Shown: positions 1 to 11,776, counted from the stretch's first letter. The stretch: 64,000 bases of DNA from Przewalskia tangutica (GCA_029844215.1 CM056726.1:40479001-40543000); one strand, 5' to 3'. Program-made: numbers and translations. The notes: generated from the letters alone by a model not told the origin.

Positions 1-79
1 TTCCTTCTTCTCATTCCGAGATCGTGCCTTAGAGCCGTGTTGTAAGTTGGACCCTCCGACGTATCTCGTTTTACCGCTT

Positions 80-1267
80 ATGCCTCCGCGCAAGGCAACC
101 CGCCCGTGGCGGCAAGGCGCAGGCGGAGTCGCGAGTAGAGCAACGGCAGATCTACACGCACCACAAGACTGAGCCTCCCCCACACCGAGCAGCAGAGATG
201 GGTTACGCGAGTCGCCCGCTTATCGCCAAGCGTCAGGCGATATGAGGATAGCTGGACGCAGCAGCCCGAGAGCACCATGGTTCACCCTAGATCGATAGTT
301 TGAGGCTACGGATTTTTCTCGAGATGTAGCCCGCCGAGTTTTATGGGTCGAGGCACGAGGATGATCCGCAGGAGTTCATCCGACGATTCTGACGGATCGC
401 GAGAGTGATCAAGGCATCGGAGACCGAGTCGGTGGTCCTAGGTTCGCATCGGCCGCGCGATACCGCAATGATCGGTTTGATTCGTGAGCTGTCCCGGAGA
501 GAATGCACTTCCGCTATGGGACGAGTTCTCGTGGGCATTTCTTGAACATTTCTTGCCTCCACATGGCGAGGGCTCGCCGGCAGATTTTTGGTGTTGCGTA
601 ACGGACGTGCGGTCGAGTACAATGTGGAGTTCGACTCATCGCTCGACACGCCCCCGCGTTAGTAGCTAGTATGGAGGATCGAGTGCACCGATATGTTACA
701 GGGCTCGATGATTACCTAGCAGAGAGTTGTTCGGGTGTAGCTCTTCAGCCGGGCATGGACATTGCCCGCATGCAGGCTTATGCACTTGGATGTGAGGAGC
801 GGAAGAATCGACGGAATGACCAAGATCAGCAGAAGAGGGCCAGAACAGCAGGGTCCTTTGATAACTTTTGAGGCGGACCGCCTCAGCAGCAGACTAGTTA
901 TGTACCTCCGCCAGTACAAAGTGGTCCTCCACAACCTTCGGTACCTTCGGGATATTCAGGAGCAGGTCAGGGCTCCCAGGTTTCAGATTTTCAGGGGAGT
1001 AGGAGTGCTCGCCGGATGAGGTCGCCCTTGTCTCAGTGTGGTCGTTGTGGAAAACTTCATAAGGGAGAGTGTCGTACTAACTTGGGAGATTGTTATTCTT
1101 GCGGCCAACAGGGCCATCTAGCGAGAGATTGTCCGACCAGGGGTAGTACTGGTAGGATAGGACAGACTACGAGATCAGTTGCGGGTTCTTCACCTTCCAT
1201 AGCTAGGCAGGATGTTCATACACCGGCAGGCCACGGCAGAGGTCGCGGTGGAAGTTCCCAGTTTTAG
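80..1267 (+). pseudogene. Broken Gypsy gag (element 1)
   Basis: An ATG at 80 opens with MPPRKAT, the same start seen in elements B and C. The frame breaks soon after, and the capsid part (about 100-660) is scattered over several frames. A recognisable capsid C-terminal segment runs from 671 (MEDRVHRYVTGLDDYL) to 871 and ends in a stop. A second frame at 1016-1267 carries the nucleocapsid: a CGRCGK...GEC finger followed by a good CX2CX4HX4C zinc knuckle (CYSCGQQGHLARDC) and an RG-rich tail. In the family this protein packages element RNA into virus-like particles. With at least three frameshifts this copy is not translatable as one protein. Confidence 0.85.
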
Positions 1268-2063
1268 CGGTCCTTTGAACCGCCTATTTTCAGGTATATC
1301 CTTAACCCTCTAGAGACTTGTATGTATTGATGTTATGATAATGTGTTAAGTGTTATGTTCGGATAGCTTTGTGCTAAAATGTGATTTAAAAACCTGGTTA
1401 GTGAAAAAGGGTAAGCCTGGGGGTGAGAAAATGATGAACCTTAGAATATTACAGTTGAGACCTTAGATGTAAGGCCGTCTTGAGTAAAAGATTTTGCGGG
1501 TGATCTTTGTCAGAATGTAAGTATACGTGGAGTAATTGTGGGAAATTTCCTTGGGTGGTGTAAAATGGAAGTGGTAGCTTTCATGACCTGTATAGGTAAG
1601 ATTGTTCCGGATCGGGAAACAAGAGCTTGATGCGTTAAGTGGGTCGGGTTGGGGCCATGTTGCGGGTCAACCCGTAGCCCGGTTTGGGGTTGGGTCAGTT
1701 CGAGGTGGTCCCGCCAGGTGGTAGGGTCACGAGGGTGCTAGGCCTAAGTTTAGATGACCATCGTATGAATTCGTGGATATGTTCGACCAGAAGCAGATCG
1801 TGAAGGCCGGGAATGGCCTTAAGGGAGATTGAGGCTAGTAAGATGACCAAGTTTAGAGGTGGTGACTCCAAAGTTTTGGGAACTGAAGCGTTGACTGAAG
1901 TGTGGTACGTATACTAGAAGAGTTCAAGTGTTCGAGAAGGGCACGACGAGTAAGGGAGGAAGAGAACGTGTATTATTTCGTGGCCAGGTGTGGTGTTGGC
2001 AACTTGTTAGAGGAACTTTATCGTTATCCGTCTTGAGAAGGAACATTCGGGACGAATGTTTCT
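1268..2063 (+). other. Non-coding filler replacing pol (element 1)
   Basis: About 0.8 kb with no credible reading frame and no pol motif. The stretch beginning near 1300 (CTTAACCCTCTAGAGA) and the block at about 1723-1790 (AGGGTCAC..GAGGGTGCTAGG) are repeated in element C at 53750 and 54166-54235. The second block is also in element D on the minus strand at 23471-23535. The last 200 bases match the 3' untranslated part of element C. The common gag-to-filler junction in two separate copies suggests they descend from one deleted founder. Confidence 0.7.
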
Positions 2064-2076
2064 AAGGAGGGGAGAA
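2064..2076 (+). promoter_or_regulatory. Polypurine tract of element 1
   Basis: AAGGAGGGGAGAA directly abuts the TGTTATACC start of the 3' LTR. It is the expected primer for plus-strand DNA synthesis. The identical tract lies before the 3' LTR of element C. Confidence 0.9.
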
Positions 2077-2482
2077 TGTTATACCCCGTATTTCCAGAGT
2101 ATGTACGTGAGGGCGTACGTATAAAAATTTAAGCCTTAAAGTTGGCAAGGTTCGAAATTTGTACACAAGTACCGAAAAGAATCGTTTTTCGACTAAACGT
2201 TTTACTAGACTTGCGAGGGGAAAAATACGGCTATATCATTTATAATTTTTGCGGATTTTTTCCGAGAGACGAAATATTTTGGACCAACGGGATGGTGACA
2301 TGTGTCACCCTCACATTGGGCGTGATTGTGGGCGGCTTGGACGAAATGGGAGGTCTTGGTTAGGTAGGATATTTTGTGATAGTTGGTGTGGTAGATGGAT
2401 AAGGTACACATGGCTTAATCTACACCTTACACTTGCCTAACACTTGGATTGATCTTGGCCATTGGTTGGCCCTTGGTTGGCC

Positions 2483-2490
2483 TATAAATA
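2483..2490 (+). promoter_or_regulatory. TATA box of element 1 LTR
   Basis: TATAAATA inside CCTATAAATACCCC. The same box occurs at the equivalent place in both C LTRs (49892 and 55723), about 400 bp into the LTR, as expected for the U3/R boundary. Confidence 0.75.
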
Positions 2491-5280
2491 CCCCTCTAAG
2501 TTGAAGACTTTCTTCATCCTCACTTGATAATTTCTAAGGCAAAAATCCCTCCCCCTTAAGTGTAGCATTCGGCCAAGTCCTCCCCCTCCTTTGTGAGCCT
2601 TGGCCGAGAGGGTACCCCCCCTCCTCCTAGTGGTGTGGCCGAAAGTACCCCCCCCCCCTTGGAGTTGTTTTCGTAAATACTACCCCCCCTTTGGTAGAGA
2701 AATACTCTCCAAGTATTGTTATAATACCAAAATACCTTGGCCCAAATACCTTGTAGTACTTTCCAAAGTTACCTCTATACGTAGAGCCCGGAAATACTAT
2801 TATACTTTCCTTTAGCCACTAAACGAAACCCTATGGAAAAATCTCCATAATTGGTTGGAGTACTAAGTAGAAGTTGTGTAGAACTTCTAAGGGTTTCTTG
2901 GAGCGAAATGGAGCGCACGGAGTAGGAGCTAAACGTTGCTCAGGATCGACTTTAAACTTGGATAATTTTGGGCATACCGAGGTAAATAATCCTATCCTTC
3001 TAGTGTAATTGGAAATTACATACTGTAGTTGTATAGAAATGAACATAAGATTCATAGAAGAGATTTGAACTGTAATAGAAGGATATTACAGAAAAGACTT
3101 AAAGCAAATCGCATCGTAAGAATATTAAAGTAGAAGATTAAATCAGATTTACTTACATAGATTGTATTTACTGATGAACTTATAACCTTTATTGGTTGAT
3201 CGCTCGCGAGTAGCATATACTACTTGGAAGGTGGACAAGGCTAGCCGGGTTATAGCCGTGGAGCGTTTTGCTTATAGTCGATAATCGTCACGAGGTATGT
3301 GATTCTTCCTATACTCTTGAGCATGATATTTTAAAGGAATATATATAGTACGGTAGACGTACGTGTGGCAATGTCTTTTGACTTAAGCCTGAATAATAAG
3401 AATCTTGAAGTATTTTAAAAGAATATATATATAGTACGGTAGACGTACGTGTGTTAACTGAATGTAGTATTACGGCAATGTCTTTTGACTTAAGCCTGAA
3501 TAATAAAGAATCTTAAAGTATTTCAAAAGATTAAGAAACCGTTTTGAAAGAAGAGTAATACTTGGTTTTGAAAACATAAGAGTTATACTAGCTTTATGGG
3601 AAGTTAGGTATAACGTCTTAAGAGAGGTAAAGAAAATGGTTTACGGATTTTAGAAGTTAAGAGACTTGATCTTAAAAGATAAGAGACTTGACTTAATTGA
3701 ATTGATATGAATTTTGTTAAAAGTGTGAAACCTCATTCGTGAATAATGAGTACTTGGTTTTTAAAAGGAATAATGTTTTACTGATTTCGGAAATTAGAAT
3801 AAGGATCGAGCAAACCACTGCAGCGCTAATAAAGGGAAATGTATTAAATAATTAAGTATTATTAAAACCAGTAGAAACCTCCATCTGCATAGAAGCTAAG
3901 ATGAGACAAAATGATATTACATTTCCTAGATCATGGCTGCTTTAATAAGATTGATTATAAACAAGAATAACCTACTCACATATAAGGCATATGTTTCTCA
4001 AATTGTTTAAAAGAGAATTATGTTTTAAAGGATTAAAATTATGAACTACGAAACCTTTTCGAAAATGAGAAACTTGAGTATTTGAAATTAGGCAAACTTG
4101 AATGTTTGGAAAATAATGTTGTTACTTGATTTTACAAGGAAAGCATTTTGGTTTACTTAACAATGTTAGTCACTCTATTTTTATACTACGGGTATCGGGT
4201 GACCTTTGTAAAAGAAATGGATCTTTAAAAGGAATTTAACGTACGTAGTACTTTAGGGTTAAAACCCGGACTTTGACATAAAATGAAAGTACATTGAGTT
4301 GTGTATAACTTGCCTATGCTTGTTGTTGTGAAACTTGCCTATGCTTATTGTGATAGCCTTTGTTGTGCAAGAATTGTGTTTCTATACTACCGCTTCTCTC
4401 GATGGAGGGCCGGTTGACTTGTTGAGAACTTACTTGGGCGTCGCGGTGACGGAGAATTCCACGCACGATCCGGTGATAGTGTTATTCCATGGACTAGCTC
4501 TCCATGAGGTTTTACCGTCGCCTTGGTATCCGTGGTCGCCAGACTTGCCACGCCTCGTGGTGATTCGCCAGTACCTAGTAGTTAGCCCTCGTGACTTGCC
4601 CCTGTTCGATTAGTTACGGTCTCGTGATACGCTGGTACCGTAGTTAGCCCTCGTACTTGCCCCGGCCACCACGTGGACCGCCTTGGTATCGGTAGTCGGC
4701 TTCAGATTTGCCCGTGTCGCCTTCGTGGTTTGGTTGTATAGTATTGTTAGTACGACTTTGGCATCGTAGGACTTGGTGTTCATATGCACTCCTGGTGTTA
4801 TTACATCATAGATCGCCAGCGATGAAGAAAGGTATTCCACGCATGATTGATGTTGCGCGTGAAACCCATAGTTATATTTGAGTGATGACTCAGGCGTGAG
4901 TCCACGACTTACATGATCGCTATTTATCGTGAATCGTAGTTTGGTTATCATACATGTCTCGCTTTATATAGATCGCTATGATTTCATTTACGATTTTCGC
5001 CACATACTTGGTACCTGTTGTACTGACCTCCTTCGGGGGGCTGCGTTTATGCCGCAGGTAGGGGTACACCAGTATTGATCCCCGCTTTTAGGATCACATT
5101 TCAGCGTATTGGGAAGCTCCATTCCTTCGGAGGCTTATCTTTGGTATGTTACCCTGAGTCTGTAGGTTCTTATACATTCAGGGGTATGGCGGGGCCCTGT
5201 CCCGTCATAGTTGTTGTAAAAATCTTAGAGGTCCAGTAGACCTTGCAAGTGTTGTAAGGATTGTAACTGTTCAAATGTCG

Positions 5281-5296
5281 ATATATATATATATAT
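5281..5296. repeat. (AT)8 microsatellite
   Basis: Eight AT units inside the element 1 LTR, not present at this length in the C LTRs. Confidence 0.9.
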
Positions 5297-5459
5297 GCTG
5301 AGAGGCAACCGTTTTGGTTGGCCTATTTTCTTTTATCTTGATCCATATCTATTTGTATGTTTAAGTTTTTTTTTATTTCCGCTGGTTTTTCTCTGATGTT
5401 GTATCACTAGGGTGCCCGGGGTAAGGCACCAGTCACGGGCCCGAGTTCGGGTCGTGACA

Positions 5460-6063
5460 TTTAATCCATCATTCTTACATGTTTCTCTTCCAAAATATTC
5501 ATCTTCGCAACCACAATTTCTTGGCTACGTTTCGGTCCAGTAGTGCCGATTTACTCACTGTTTGGAGTTACCATTGCTTAGAAATTAGTAGAAGAATTTA
5601 TCTAGGAAGAAAGGAGTTGATTTAGTCTTCTAACTAAGCTATGAAGGTGAGAGGTAATCGGTGGAGAGGGGTTTTAGAGGGATATGGGAGATGAGTTTGA
5701 ATTAAGGTGTAGGGAATACATGGACATGTGTATTAAGTGAGCATAAAAGCTGAAAATTAATAAGTGTGAGCATGCCCGCGATTTTTTAGGGCACAAGTCT
5801 CCATAATTTGTCCACTAATTATTATTCCCTCCACTAAAATTAATCCCACAATAAATTAATCTCCCACATAAACAATCTTATACAAAATCTGAAAATTTCA
5901 TATCCTAATCACATTTGTAGTATCCAAAATTTATTCCGGGATCACATCCTCTGTATACTAATTTCTGAATTAGCATATATGAATATACTTTATATCCAAC
6001 ATTCGAATCTTACTTCTTTAATTACGTTATCTAATTATTGCCTTAAACTTACGAGGTGTAACA
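5460..6063 (-). repeat. Minus-strand LTR fragment
   Basis: Read on the minus strand it starts TGTTACACCTCGTAAG at 6063, the start form of the large Gypsy LTRs elsewhere in the window. It then runs through AT-rich sequence to a pyrimidine-rich, leader-like segment, and stops where element 1 begins. No coding frame is convincing. I read it as the 5' part of an older LTR interrupted by element 1; its continuation was not identified with certainty. Confidence 0.5.
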
Positions 6064-7117
6064 GTTTTGTTGAATGCGATTGAAAGGGAATGAAGCTTTT
6101 GATTTTATTTTGTGATCCGGAGCCTAAATGAAGGAACCTGCTGTGTATTTTTTACTATGTGTTTTCTCGTGTTTCTGAAGTTTATGGGTGCGTGCTTTTG
6201 TTCTTGACCGTTGGTATTCCACCTGTTCCTGACTGGTGGTGTTTACTGATGTTTTTAGGTCTCTTTGTGAGAGGAGGTTGCCGAATGCATGTATAGAAAC
6301 CCACATTTATAGCCCCGATTTTGGGTATTTTAAGGCTGATTTCGTGACAATTTTGGGGTGATTTATTGCGATTTTGGTGCTGATTTTGGACGATTTTGAT
6401 ATGATTTTATTGCGATTTTCTTTGGTGTTTATTTGATGTAAGATTTCGAGTTATGGTAGGTTTTGATTTCAAAGGATGATTCTAGAAGATTTGGGTATGA
6501 TTTAAGAAAGATTTCTTTACTTATGGTGCAAATTTTATTACTGATTTTTTACCAAAGGGGATGGTTTATGGACTGATAGGGAAAAGGAACGCCTGATTAT
6601 ACGGCGAAAATATTGGTATAGTGGTGGATTAGGGATGGAAGATGTAAGTGTCGGCTGAGGTTATTAGGAATTAGAGCTGTTTGTTTTTCTCTGATTTTTG
6701 GTCTTTTAGGTTTAGATAGGGGAGATGATTATAAGGATTTTGGGCTTGTGGGTTGGACAGGCGATTGGGCCTCGGGTCTTTTAAAAGTGGGGCTGAAACA
6801 TTTGGGCTATTCCAATTTGGGTTGGGTATTTTTAGGTATTAATTTTGGTTTAGTGGGAAATAAAATGGGGTTTAAATTATAAATAATATTTATAAAATTG
6901 TTTGGATATTATTAAAAGATAACAAATGCGAATATAATATTTAAGGAGTGTTTAATGCTCTGTATAAAATGCGACGCTATTATTAATTTTTTTATTTATG
7001 TATGTATTATTATAAGAGTTATTTTGCGGTGTTTAATATTAATTTGATTTACTAATTAATGATTTTTAATTTACTGATTAATAATCGGAGGAGAGAATCA
7101 AAATTGAGTGTCTAACA
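6064..7117 (-). repeat. Minus-strand Tat/Ogre-like LTR fragment
   Basis: On the minus strand it begins TGTTAGACACTCAATTTTG at 7117, resembling the terminus of the LTR at 37091-39492 (TGTTGACACCCAATTTTG). It has an AT-rich U3-like half, a TATA box and a leader-like stretch, then is cut at 6063 by the start of the neighbouring LTR. No gene is visible; the 60-codon frame at 6124-6306 lies in the leader part and is not supported. Confidence 0.5.
6305..6311 (-). promoter_or_regulatory. TATA box in LTR fragment
   Basis: GGCTATAAATGTGG on the minus strand, at the boundary between AT-rich U3-like sequence and a leader-like stretch. Confidence 0.5.
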
Positions 7118-7204
7118 ATTGTGACCGTGCTTTTTGATAGACACCCGCAAGTAGCTCTTCCTATTGCTTCAGACAACTTTTTTGAAAAGGAAAAATAGAG
7201 ACAT

Positions 7205-7785
7205 GTGAGTAATTTAAACAACAAAATAAAATATTTTTTGAGCTCCAACCCTCCTAATCTCCCTCATCAAGCTATGAGATTTATTCCCATGGCTTTTGTA
7301 CATCAACACCCTCAACCAGCCCATAACGATGACAACCTCAACAATGAGGTCGATCGAAATGACGACTCCATTTCCTTCCCTTTGTTGTCGACGAGGTCAC
7401 CAATAGTCGTCGTTGTCATCTCCACCCATGATTCACATTCTCCTTCGCTTTACCTCAATTGAAAATGATCATGTGGGGATGATTTTGATGTTGTCGTTAT
7501 TATGTCCGGGGAGGGAAAGAAGTCATCGGAGCTTTTTACAAGTCTCGGAAGCTATTTCAACGATTGTGGAATGACAAGGATGATGTTGAGCTGTTATAAG
7601 ATTTTCTTGACTATACAATGTAGTGTGGCTTGAAAAATTCGTCGCCCAACACCATTATGAGACGATGTCGTTTTACGACCAAATCAAGTGCAAATTCCAG
7701 CTATATTTCAACAAGAACTAGTTGGTGGAGAAGCTTAGGCCCTTGAAGCATAAATACAAGAATGTGATAAACAAGATGAGATTAC
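7205..7785 (+). pseudogene. GeBP/storekeeper-like transcription factor, degenerate fragment
   Basis: The clear part is 7546-7779. One frame reads RKLFQRLWNDKDDVELL, stop, DFLDYTM. After a frameshift near 7650 comes HHYETMSFYDQIKCKFQL, then YFNKN, stop, LVEKLRPLKHKYKNVINKM. This order (an F-R-W-(S/N)xxDE start, then Y-IK-L, NKNQLVEKLRRLKKKY) is the DNA-binding domain of the plant GeBP/storekeeper-related family (DUF573). In the family these are nuclear transcriptional regulators of cell fate and hormone response. The acidic, Asn/Asp-rich frame at 7205-7462 may be remains of the variable N-terminus. There are at least three in-frame stops and one frameshift, and no intron is visible. It is a dead copy, and it could be a processed pseudogene or a fragment carried by a transposon. 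Confidence 0.7.
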
Positions 7786-7996
7786 AAAAAAGGTTTATTT
7801 GTATTACCCTAAATTTAAAATAAAGGGGTATTTAGGTAATTAGCAAAAGAAATATGAATAAGGATAGAAAAAATCAATTGGATAATACAAAAAGGTTAGT
7901 AAAGATAGAAGAGAAAACAATAACAAGTACGTCGTAGCCTTAAAAGAGTTACTGCAAACCTAATTGACTATTAAGGTATTTTGGGATAGGGATTTA
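7786..7996. other. AT-rich spacer, no gene seen
   Basis: Only an imperfect palindrome near 7804-7843 (ATTACCCTAAAT ... ATTTAGGTAAT) stands out. Nothing else is supported. Confidence 0.4.
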
Positions 7997-8004
7997 CTTA
8001 TCAC

Positions 8005-8026
8005 TAGGGATGTCAGTGGGGCGGGT
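8005..8026 (+). repeat. Left terminal inverted repeat of hAT-like element
   Basis: Pairs with 14728-14749 in reverse complement, with one mismatch over the first 20 bases (G against A). The following 195 bases are rich in GGGCGGGT/ACCCGCCC repeats, typical subterminal transposase-binding sequence. Confidence 0.85.
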
Positions 8027-8221
8027 AAATACGGGTACCGCCCCGCACCCGCTCCAGTTGGGGCGGGTATGGAGGATGGTTTGGTGGGTGGTGGGGCGGG
8101 TATGGGTATCAAAAGTGCTACCCGCCATGGGTAGTGGGGCGGGGGTGGATTTCATATAAGACCCGCCCCGCACCCGTCCCGCCCCGCTACCCGCCCCGTA
8201 CCCACACCGACCGTACCCGCA

Positions 8222-8727
8222 TGTTAAAGTTTGAACCAATGTGTAATAAGTCAAAGTTATGTAATTTGGGTTAGTTATGTAATATGGGCCAGATCTTCAG
8301 TTGTTATAATATGGGCCAGTGCCCAGTCTATCCGGATGATTATTATGTAAGGGGCCAGCCCACATTAAGTGGCCAGCCCCATATCGGACCAGAAGCCCAG
8401 TTATTTCTTAGGCTAAAACTCTCTTAGTATAAATAGAAACATGTTGCTGAGGTCTAGGTTAGAAGGAGAAAAAGTGAGAAGAGGCGTTCTGTGAGAGTAC
8501 AGAACACTCTCTGTAAATTCGATCTTCTCTTATGTGTTTCATCTTCTTCATTTCTTCTTCTAAACAATAATATACGAAGGGATGACTCATTCCTTGTTAC
8601 GTTAACTCTACTCTTCTTAATCCGCAGTTGTTGCATGTTAACTGGTAAACCTAGGTTAACCTGTGTTCTCTGAAATCTTGAGCAGACCAGATTGCTTCGT
8701 CAATGGTGATGTTTTAGATTGTCAACA
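8222..8727 (+). repeat. 5' LTR of Copia-1
   Basis: 506 bp, TGTTAAAG to GTCAACA. Contains a TATA box at 8428 and a pyrimidine-rich leader. It is the same length as the 3' copy and differs at five sites. Confidence 0.95.
8428..8435 (+). promoter_or_regulatory. TATA box of Copia-1 5' LTR
   Basis: TATAAATA within CTTAGTATAAATAGAAAC. The matching box in the 3' LTR is at 13630-13637. Confidence 0.8.
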
Positions 8728-8740
8728 TGGTATCAGAGCC
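8728..8740 (+). promoter_or_regulatory. Primer-binding site of Copia-1 (tRNA-iMet)
   Basis: TGGTATCAGAGCC directly follows the LTR end. It is complementary to the 3' end of plant initiator methionine tRNA, the usual Copia primer. Confidence 0.95.
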
Positions 8741-9098
8741 AAACATCGATATCAGACGTTGCATGAAGCTGTACACTAGATCTGGGTAAACCATCGCTTT
8801 TTCCTTTTCTACTTCTTTTAGATCTCAAAATCTGATTTCTCTACTTCTGTGAAGTCGAGTCTGTTAATACTGTATATTGGCTCTATTTTCAAAGAAATAC
8901 TGTATATTGATAAAGATCTGTTGAGATCTGGTCGATACTGTATATTTCCAAAAGAAATCTGTCGAGATCTTGTTCATACTGTATATTCATCAAAGAAACT
9001 GCCTAGATCTGGATAAAATTCTCTTGAGATCTTGATAGATCTTGATAAAGATTGTTACTCCTTATTTCACTTCTGGTTGTTGGCTTCTATCAAATAAG

Positions 9099-9509
9099 AT
9101 GGGATCAGATCCACCCACCGACTTACTCGAAGAAACACCTGACTCCACTACGGACCTTCCTCAATCCTCTAAAATTTCTAAAACCTCACCCACCACTTCT
9201 TTTGACCATAACCACCCCCTATTCTTACAAGCCTCAGATGTCAGTGGCGTTTCCCTAATATCCTTCCAACTAGTGGGCTCTGAAAATTACACTGTTTGGA
9301 GCAAATCTATGAAAATCGCCCTATTAGGAAGAAACAAACTAGGGTTTGTGAATGGAAACTGTACAAAGAATCTGTTTGGGATAGAATGGTGGGATCAGTG
9401 GGACAGGGTTAATGCAGTGGTGCAAGCATGGCTAATGAATGTTGTTTCTAGTAACTTGTCACATGGGTCCTATATGTCAAACAAAGATATGAGGTATGGG
9501 AAGATCTAA
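9099..9509 (+). pseudogene. Copia-1 gag, N-terminal part
   Basis: The start is taken at the ATG at 9099 (MGSDPPTDLLEE). An upstream in-frame ATG at 9042 lies in the leader and is less likely. The segment contains the typical Copia gag N-terminal pattern (LVGSENYTVWSKSMKIALL, then a WDQWDRVNAVVQAWL segment). The frame closes at 9509, but the gag sequence continues in another frame from about 9491 (EVWEDLKERF). A single 1-base indel between about 9480 and 9491 therefore separates the two parts. In the family this is the capsid of the cytoplasmic virus-like particle. Confidence 0.9.
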
Positions 9510-11776
9510 AGGAAAGGTTTGAAAAAGTGGATGAATCAAGAACTTACAATTTACACAGGGAAATTGCTACCTTATCACAAGGAAATGCTAGTATTGCAGA
9601 ATATTACACCAAACTAAAGAACTTGTGGGTGGAATTTCAAGCCATTGTGCCCCCACCAAATTGTGCTTGTCCTACATCCAAAGATTTTACAGATTTTCTG
9701 CAGAGGCAGAAACTATACCAATTTCTCATGGGTCTGAATGAGAGTTACATGCAGGCTAGAAGCCAAATTCTACTTATGTCACCCCTACCTACAGTCAATA
9801 AAGCCTACTCCATGATAGTGAGTGATGAAAACCAAAAAGGGATTAGTGCTAAGTCTGTAGGACTTCTAGGTGCTGGTCCCTCTACTGCTATGTACTCTAA
9901 GAATGAATTCCAATCTAAGAATGGAACAACAGGCAATCAAAGATCAAGAAGGAATTCCAATCTAGTCTGTGAAGAATGCAAAATGAGGGGTCACACCAAG
10001 GAATTTTGTTACAGAATAGTTGGATACCCTCCTGGTTTTAAATCAAAAAGAAAAAAATTTGCTGCTGCTCATAATGCTTACAACAAAGGTCCAGAGCCTT
10101 CCTCTGAAAATACTAAAACCAATTGGCAAGTTGAAGGAGCACCAACATTCTCTCAAAATCAGTATGAACAGATAGTTAAGATGATGCACAATAACCAGTT
10201 ACACAAAGGAGCATCTCTGGACACACAAGGTATTCAGTCATCTGCAAACCTAGCAGGTATATCAGAACCCAAAGCCTTACATGTCTTTAATATAATGAAA
10301 AGATGGATAATAGATACAGGGGCTACAAATCATATGGTTAATGATTTAAATATGTTAGATAAAATCACTGAAAAAAATGATTCAGTCTTACCCAAAAAGG
10401 TTTTTTTACCAAATGGTCACTCTGCCCAAGTTACACACACAGGTATCAGTACTCTATCAAGTAGAAGTACACTTGAAAATGTACTTTTTCTACCTCAATT
10501 CAAATATAACTTACTATCTGTGTCCCAACTAACAAGAGAGCTGAACTGTTCAGCTATCTTCTACCCTGATTTTTGTCTATTTCAGGATCTCTCCAGTGGA
10601 AAGGTGAAGGAGATTGGTAGGCTTCAGGATGGACTCTATATGTTAGTTAATCATACTAGTGACATACAGAACTCAGGAAAAACAGTTCTACATGCACAAG
10701 TTCAGCAGAAGAAGACAGTGATTAATGGAGAAATTAATCTGTGGCATAGAAGATTGGGCCATACCTCTAGTAAGGTACTTAGTAAATTGATAAATGCTAA
10801 TAATGATGAGATAGCTGAGGTGATAAAGACATGCAATGTGTGTCCTTGTGCAAAACAATGTAGACTGCCTTTCCCTAGTAGTACTTCTCACAGTAATAAA
10901 GCTTTTGATATTGTCCACATGGATGTATGGGGTCCATACAAGGTTGAAACTCATAATGGAAAGAGATTTTTTCTCACCATTGTAGATGATCACACTAGAA
11001 TGACCTGGATATACCTACTTAGACTCAAATCTGATGTATGTGTGGTAATCAATCAATTTCTCAAGTACATATCAACACAGTTTGATCAAACAGTTAAAAT
11101 AATCAGAACAGACAATGGTACTGAGTTTGTAAATGATTTCTGCACCACTCTGTTTCAGAACTTAGGTATTATTCATCAAAGAAGTTGTGTATATACACCA
11201 CAGCAGAATGGTATTGCAGAGAGAAAACATAGACATATATTAGAAATTACCAGGGCTATAAGAATGCAAGCTAATATTCCTCTAAAATTCTGGGGTCTAT
11301 GTGTTCAGGCTGCAGTATACTTAATTAATAGACTGCCCTCTTCTATTACTCATTCTACACCTTTTGAGTGTCTCTATCACAAAAGGCCATCCTTAGAACA
11401 CATAAGAACCATTGGCTGTCTATGCTTTGCTAGTGATCTTACTGCCACAGATAAGCTGCAGTCTAAGGTTAAAAAATATGTTCTAATGGGGTTCTCTGAA
11501 ACTCAAAAGGGTTACATTCTCTATGATCTGCAGTCTAAGGCCCTCATTGTCAGTAGAGATGTTACATTCAGAGAAAATGTCTACCCTTTTAAAGAATGTG
11601 TGACTGAGGTTCCTATCAACCTGACAATAATACTGCCACAGAACCTGATGACAGAACAATCAGTAGGAAATCCAGTAGACTCAAACAACCACCTATATGG
11701 CTTAAAGACTTTGTTACAACAAGTGCCAACAATGTACTTTACCCTATTGCTAACTTTATTTCTTATGATAACTTAA
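9491..11776 (+). pseudogene. Copia-1 gag C-terminus, protease and integrase
   Basis: The frame is open from the gag frameshift to 11776. Counting from the Met at 9527, the domains are: capsid to about residue 140; a CX2CX4HX4C zinc knuckle (CEECKMRGHTKEFC) at about 148-161; an aspartic protease active site WIIDTGATNHM at about 260; an integrase HHCC zinc domain beginning LWHRRLGH at about 405 with CNVCPCAKQC; and the integrase core with Asp in HMDVWGP (about 466), Asp in RTDNGTEF (about 529) and Glu in NGIAERKH (about 565), a correct D-x35-E spacing. All catalytic residues are present. The frame then ends prematurely where a second indel moves the polyprotein into the next frame near 11610-11625. 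Confidence 0.93.

Larger units (their letters stand above)
1..5459 (+). mobile_element. Element 1: pol-less Ty3/Gypsy LTR retrotransposon, 5' end outside window
   Basis: The window opens in the leader just downstream of where the 5' LTR and primer site should be: the first 80 bases match the leader of element C around 52870-52951. In order come a broken gag, about 0.8 kb of non-coding filler, a polypurine tract and a complete 3' LTR ending in GTCGTGACA. No reverse transcriptase, RNase H or integrase core is present, so the element could only have moved with proteins supplied in trans. The target duplication cannot be tested because the left end is missing. The flank after the 3' LTR reads TTTAA. 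Confidence 0.85.
2077..5459 (+). repeat. 3' LTR of element 1 (3383 bp)
   Basis: Starts TGTTATACCCCG and ends GGGTCGTGACA, the same termini as the two LTRs of element C, with long stretches of similarity to them (for example 2130-3500 against 49530-50830). The segment around 4380-4800 does not line up simply with the matching part of the C LTRs, so this portion has turned over. It contains a TATA box near 2483 and an (AT)8 run near 5281. The short reading frames inside it are incidental. Confidence 0.9.

Noticed and set aside
4335..4951. Frames of 92 and 113 codons in the element 1 LTR
   Set aside because: They are inside the LTR, have no domain, and are not conserved in the C LTRs.
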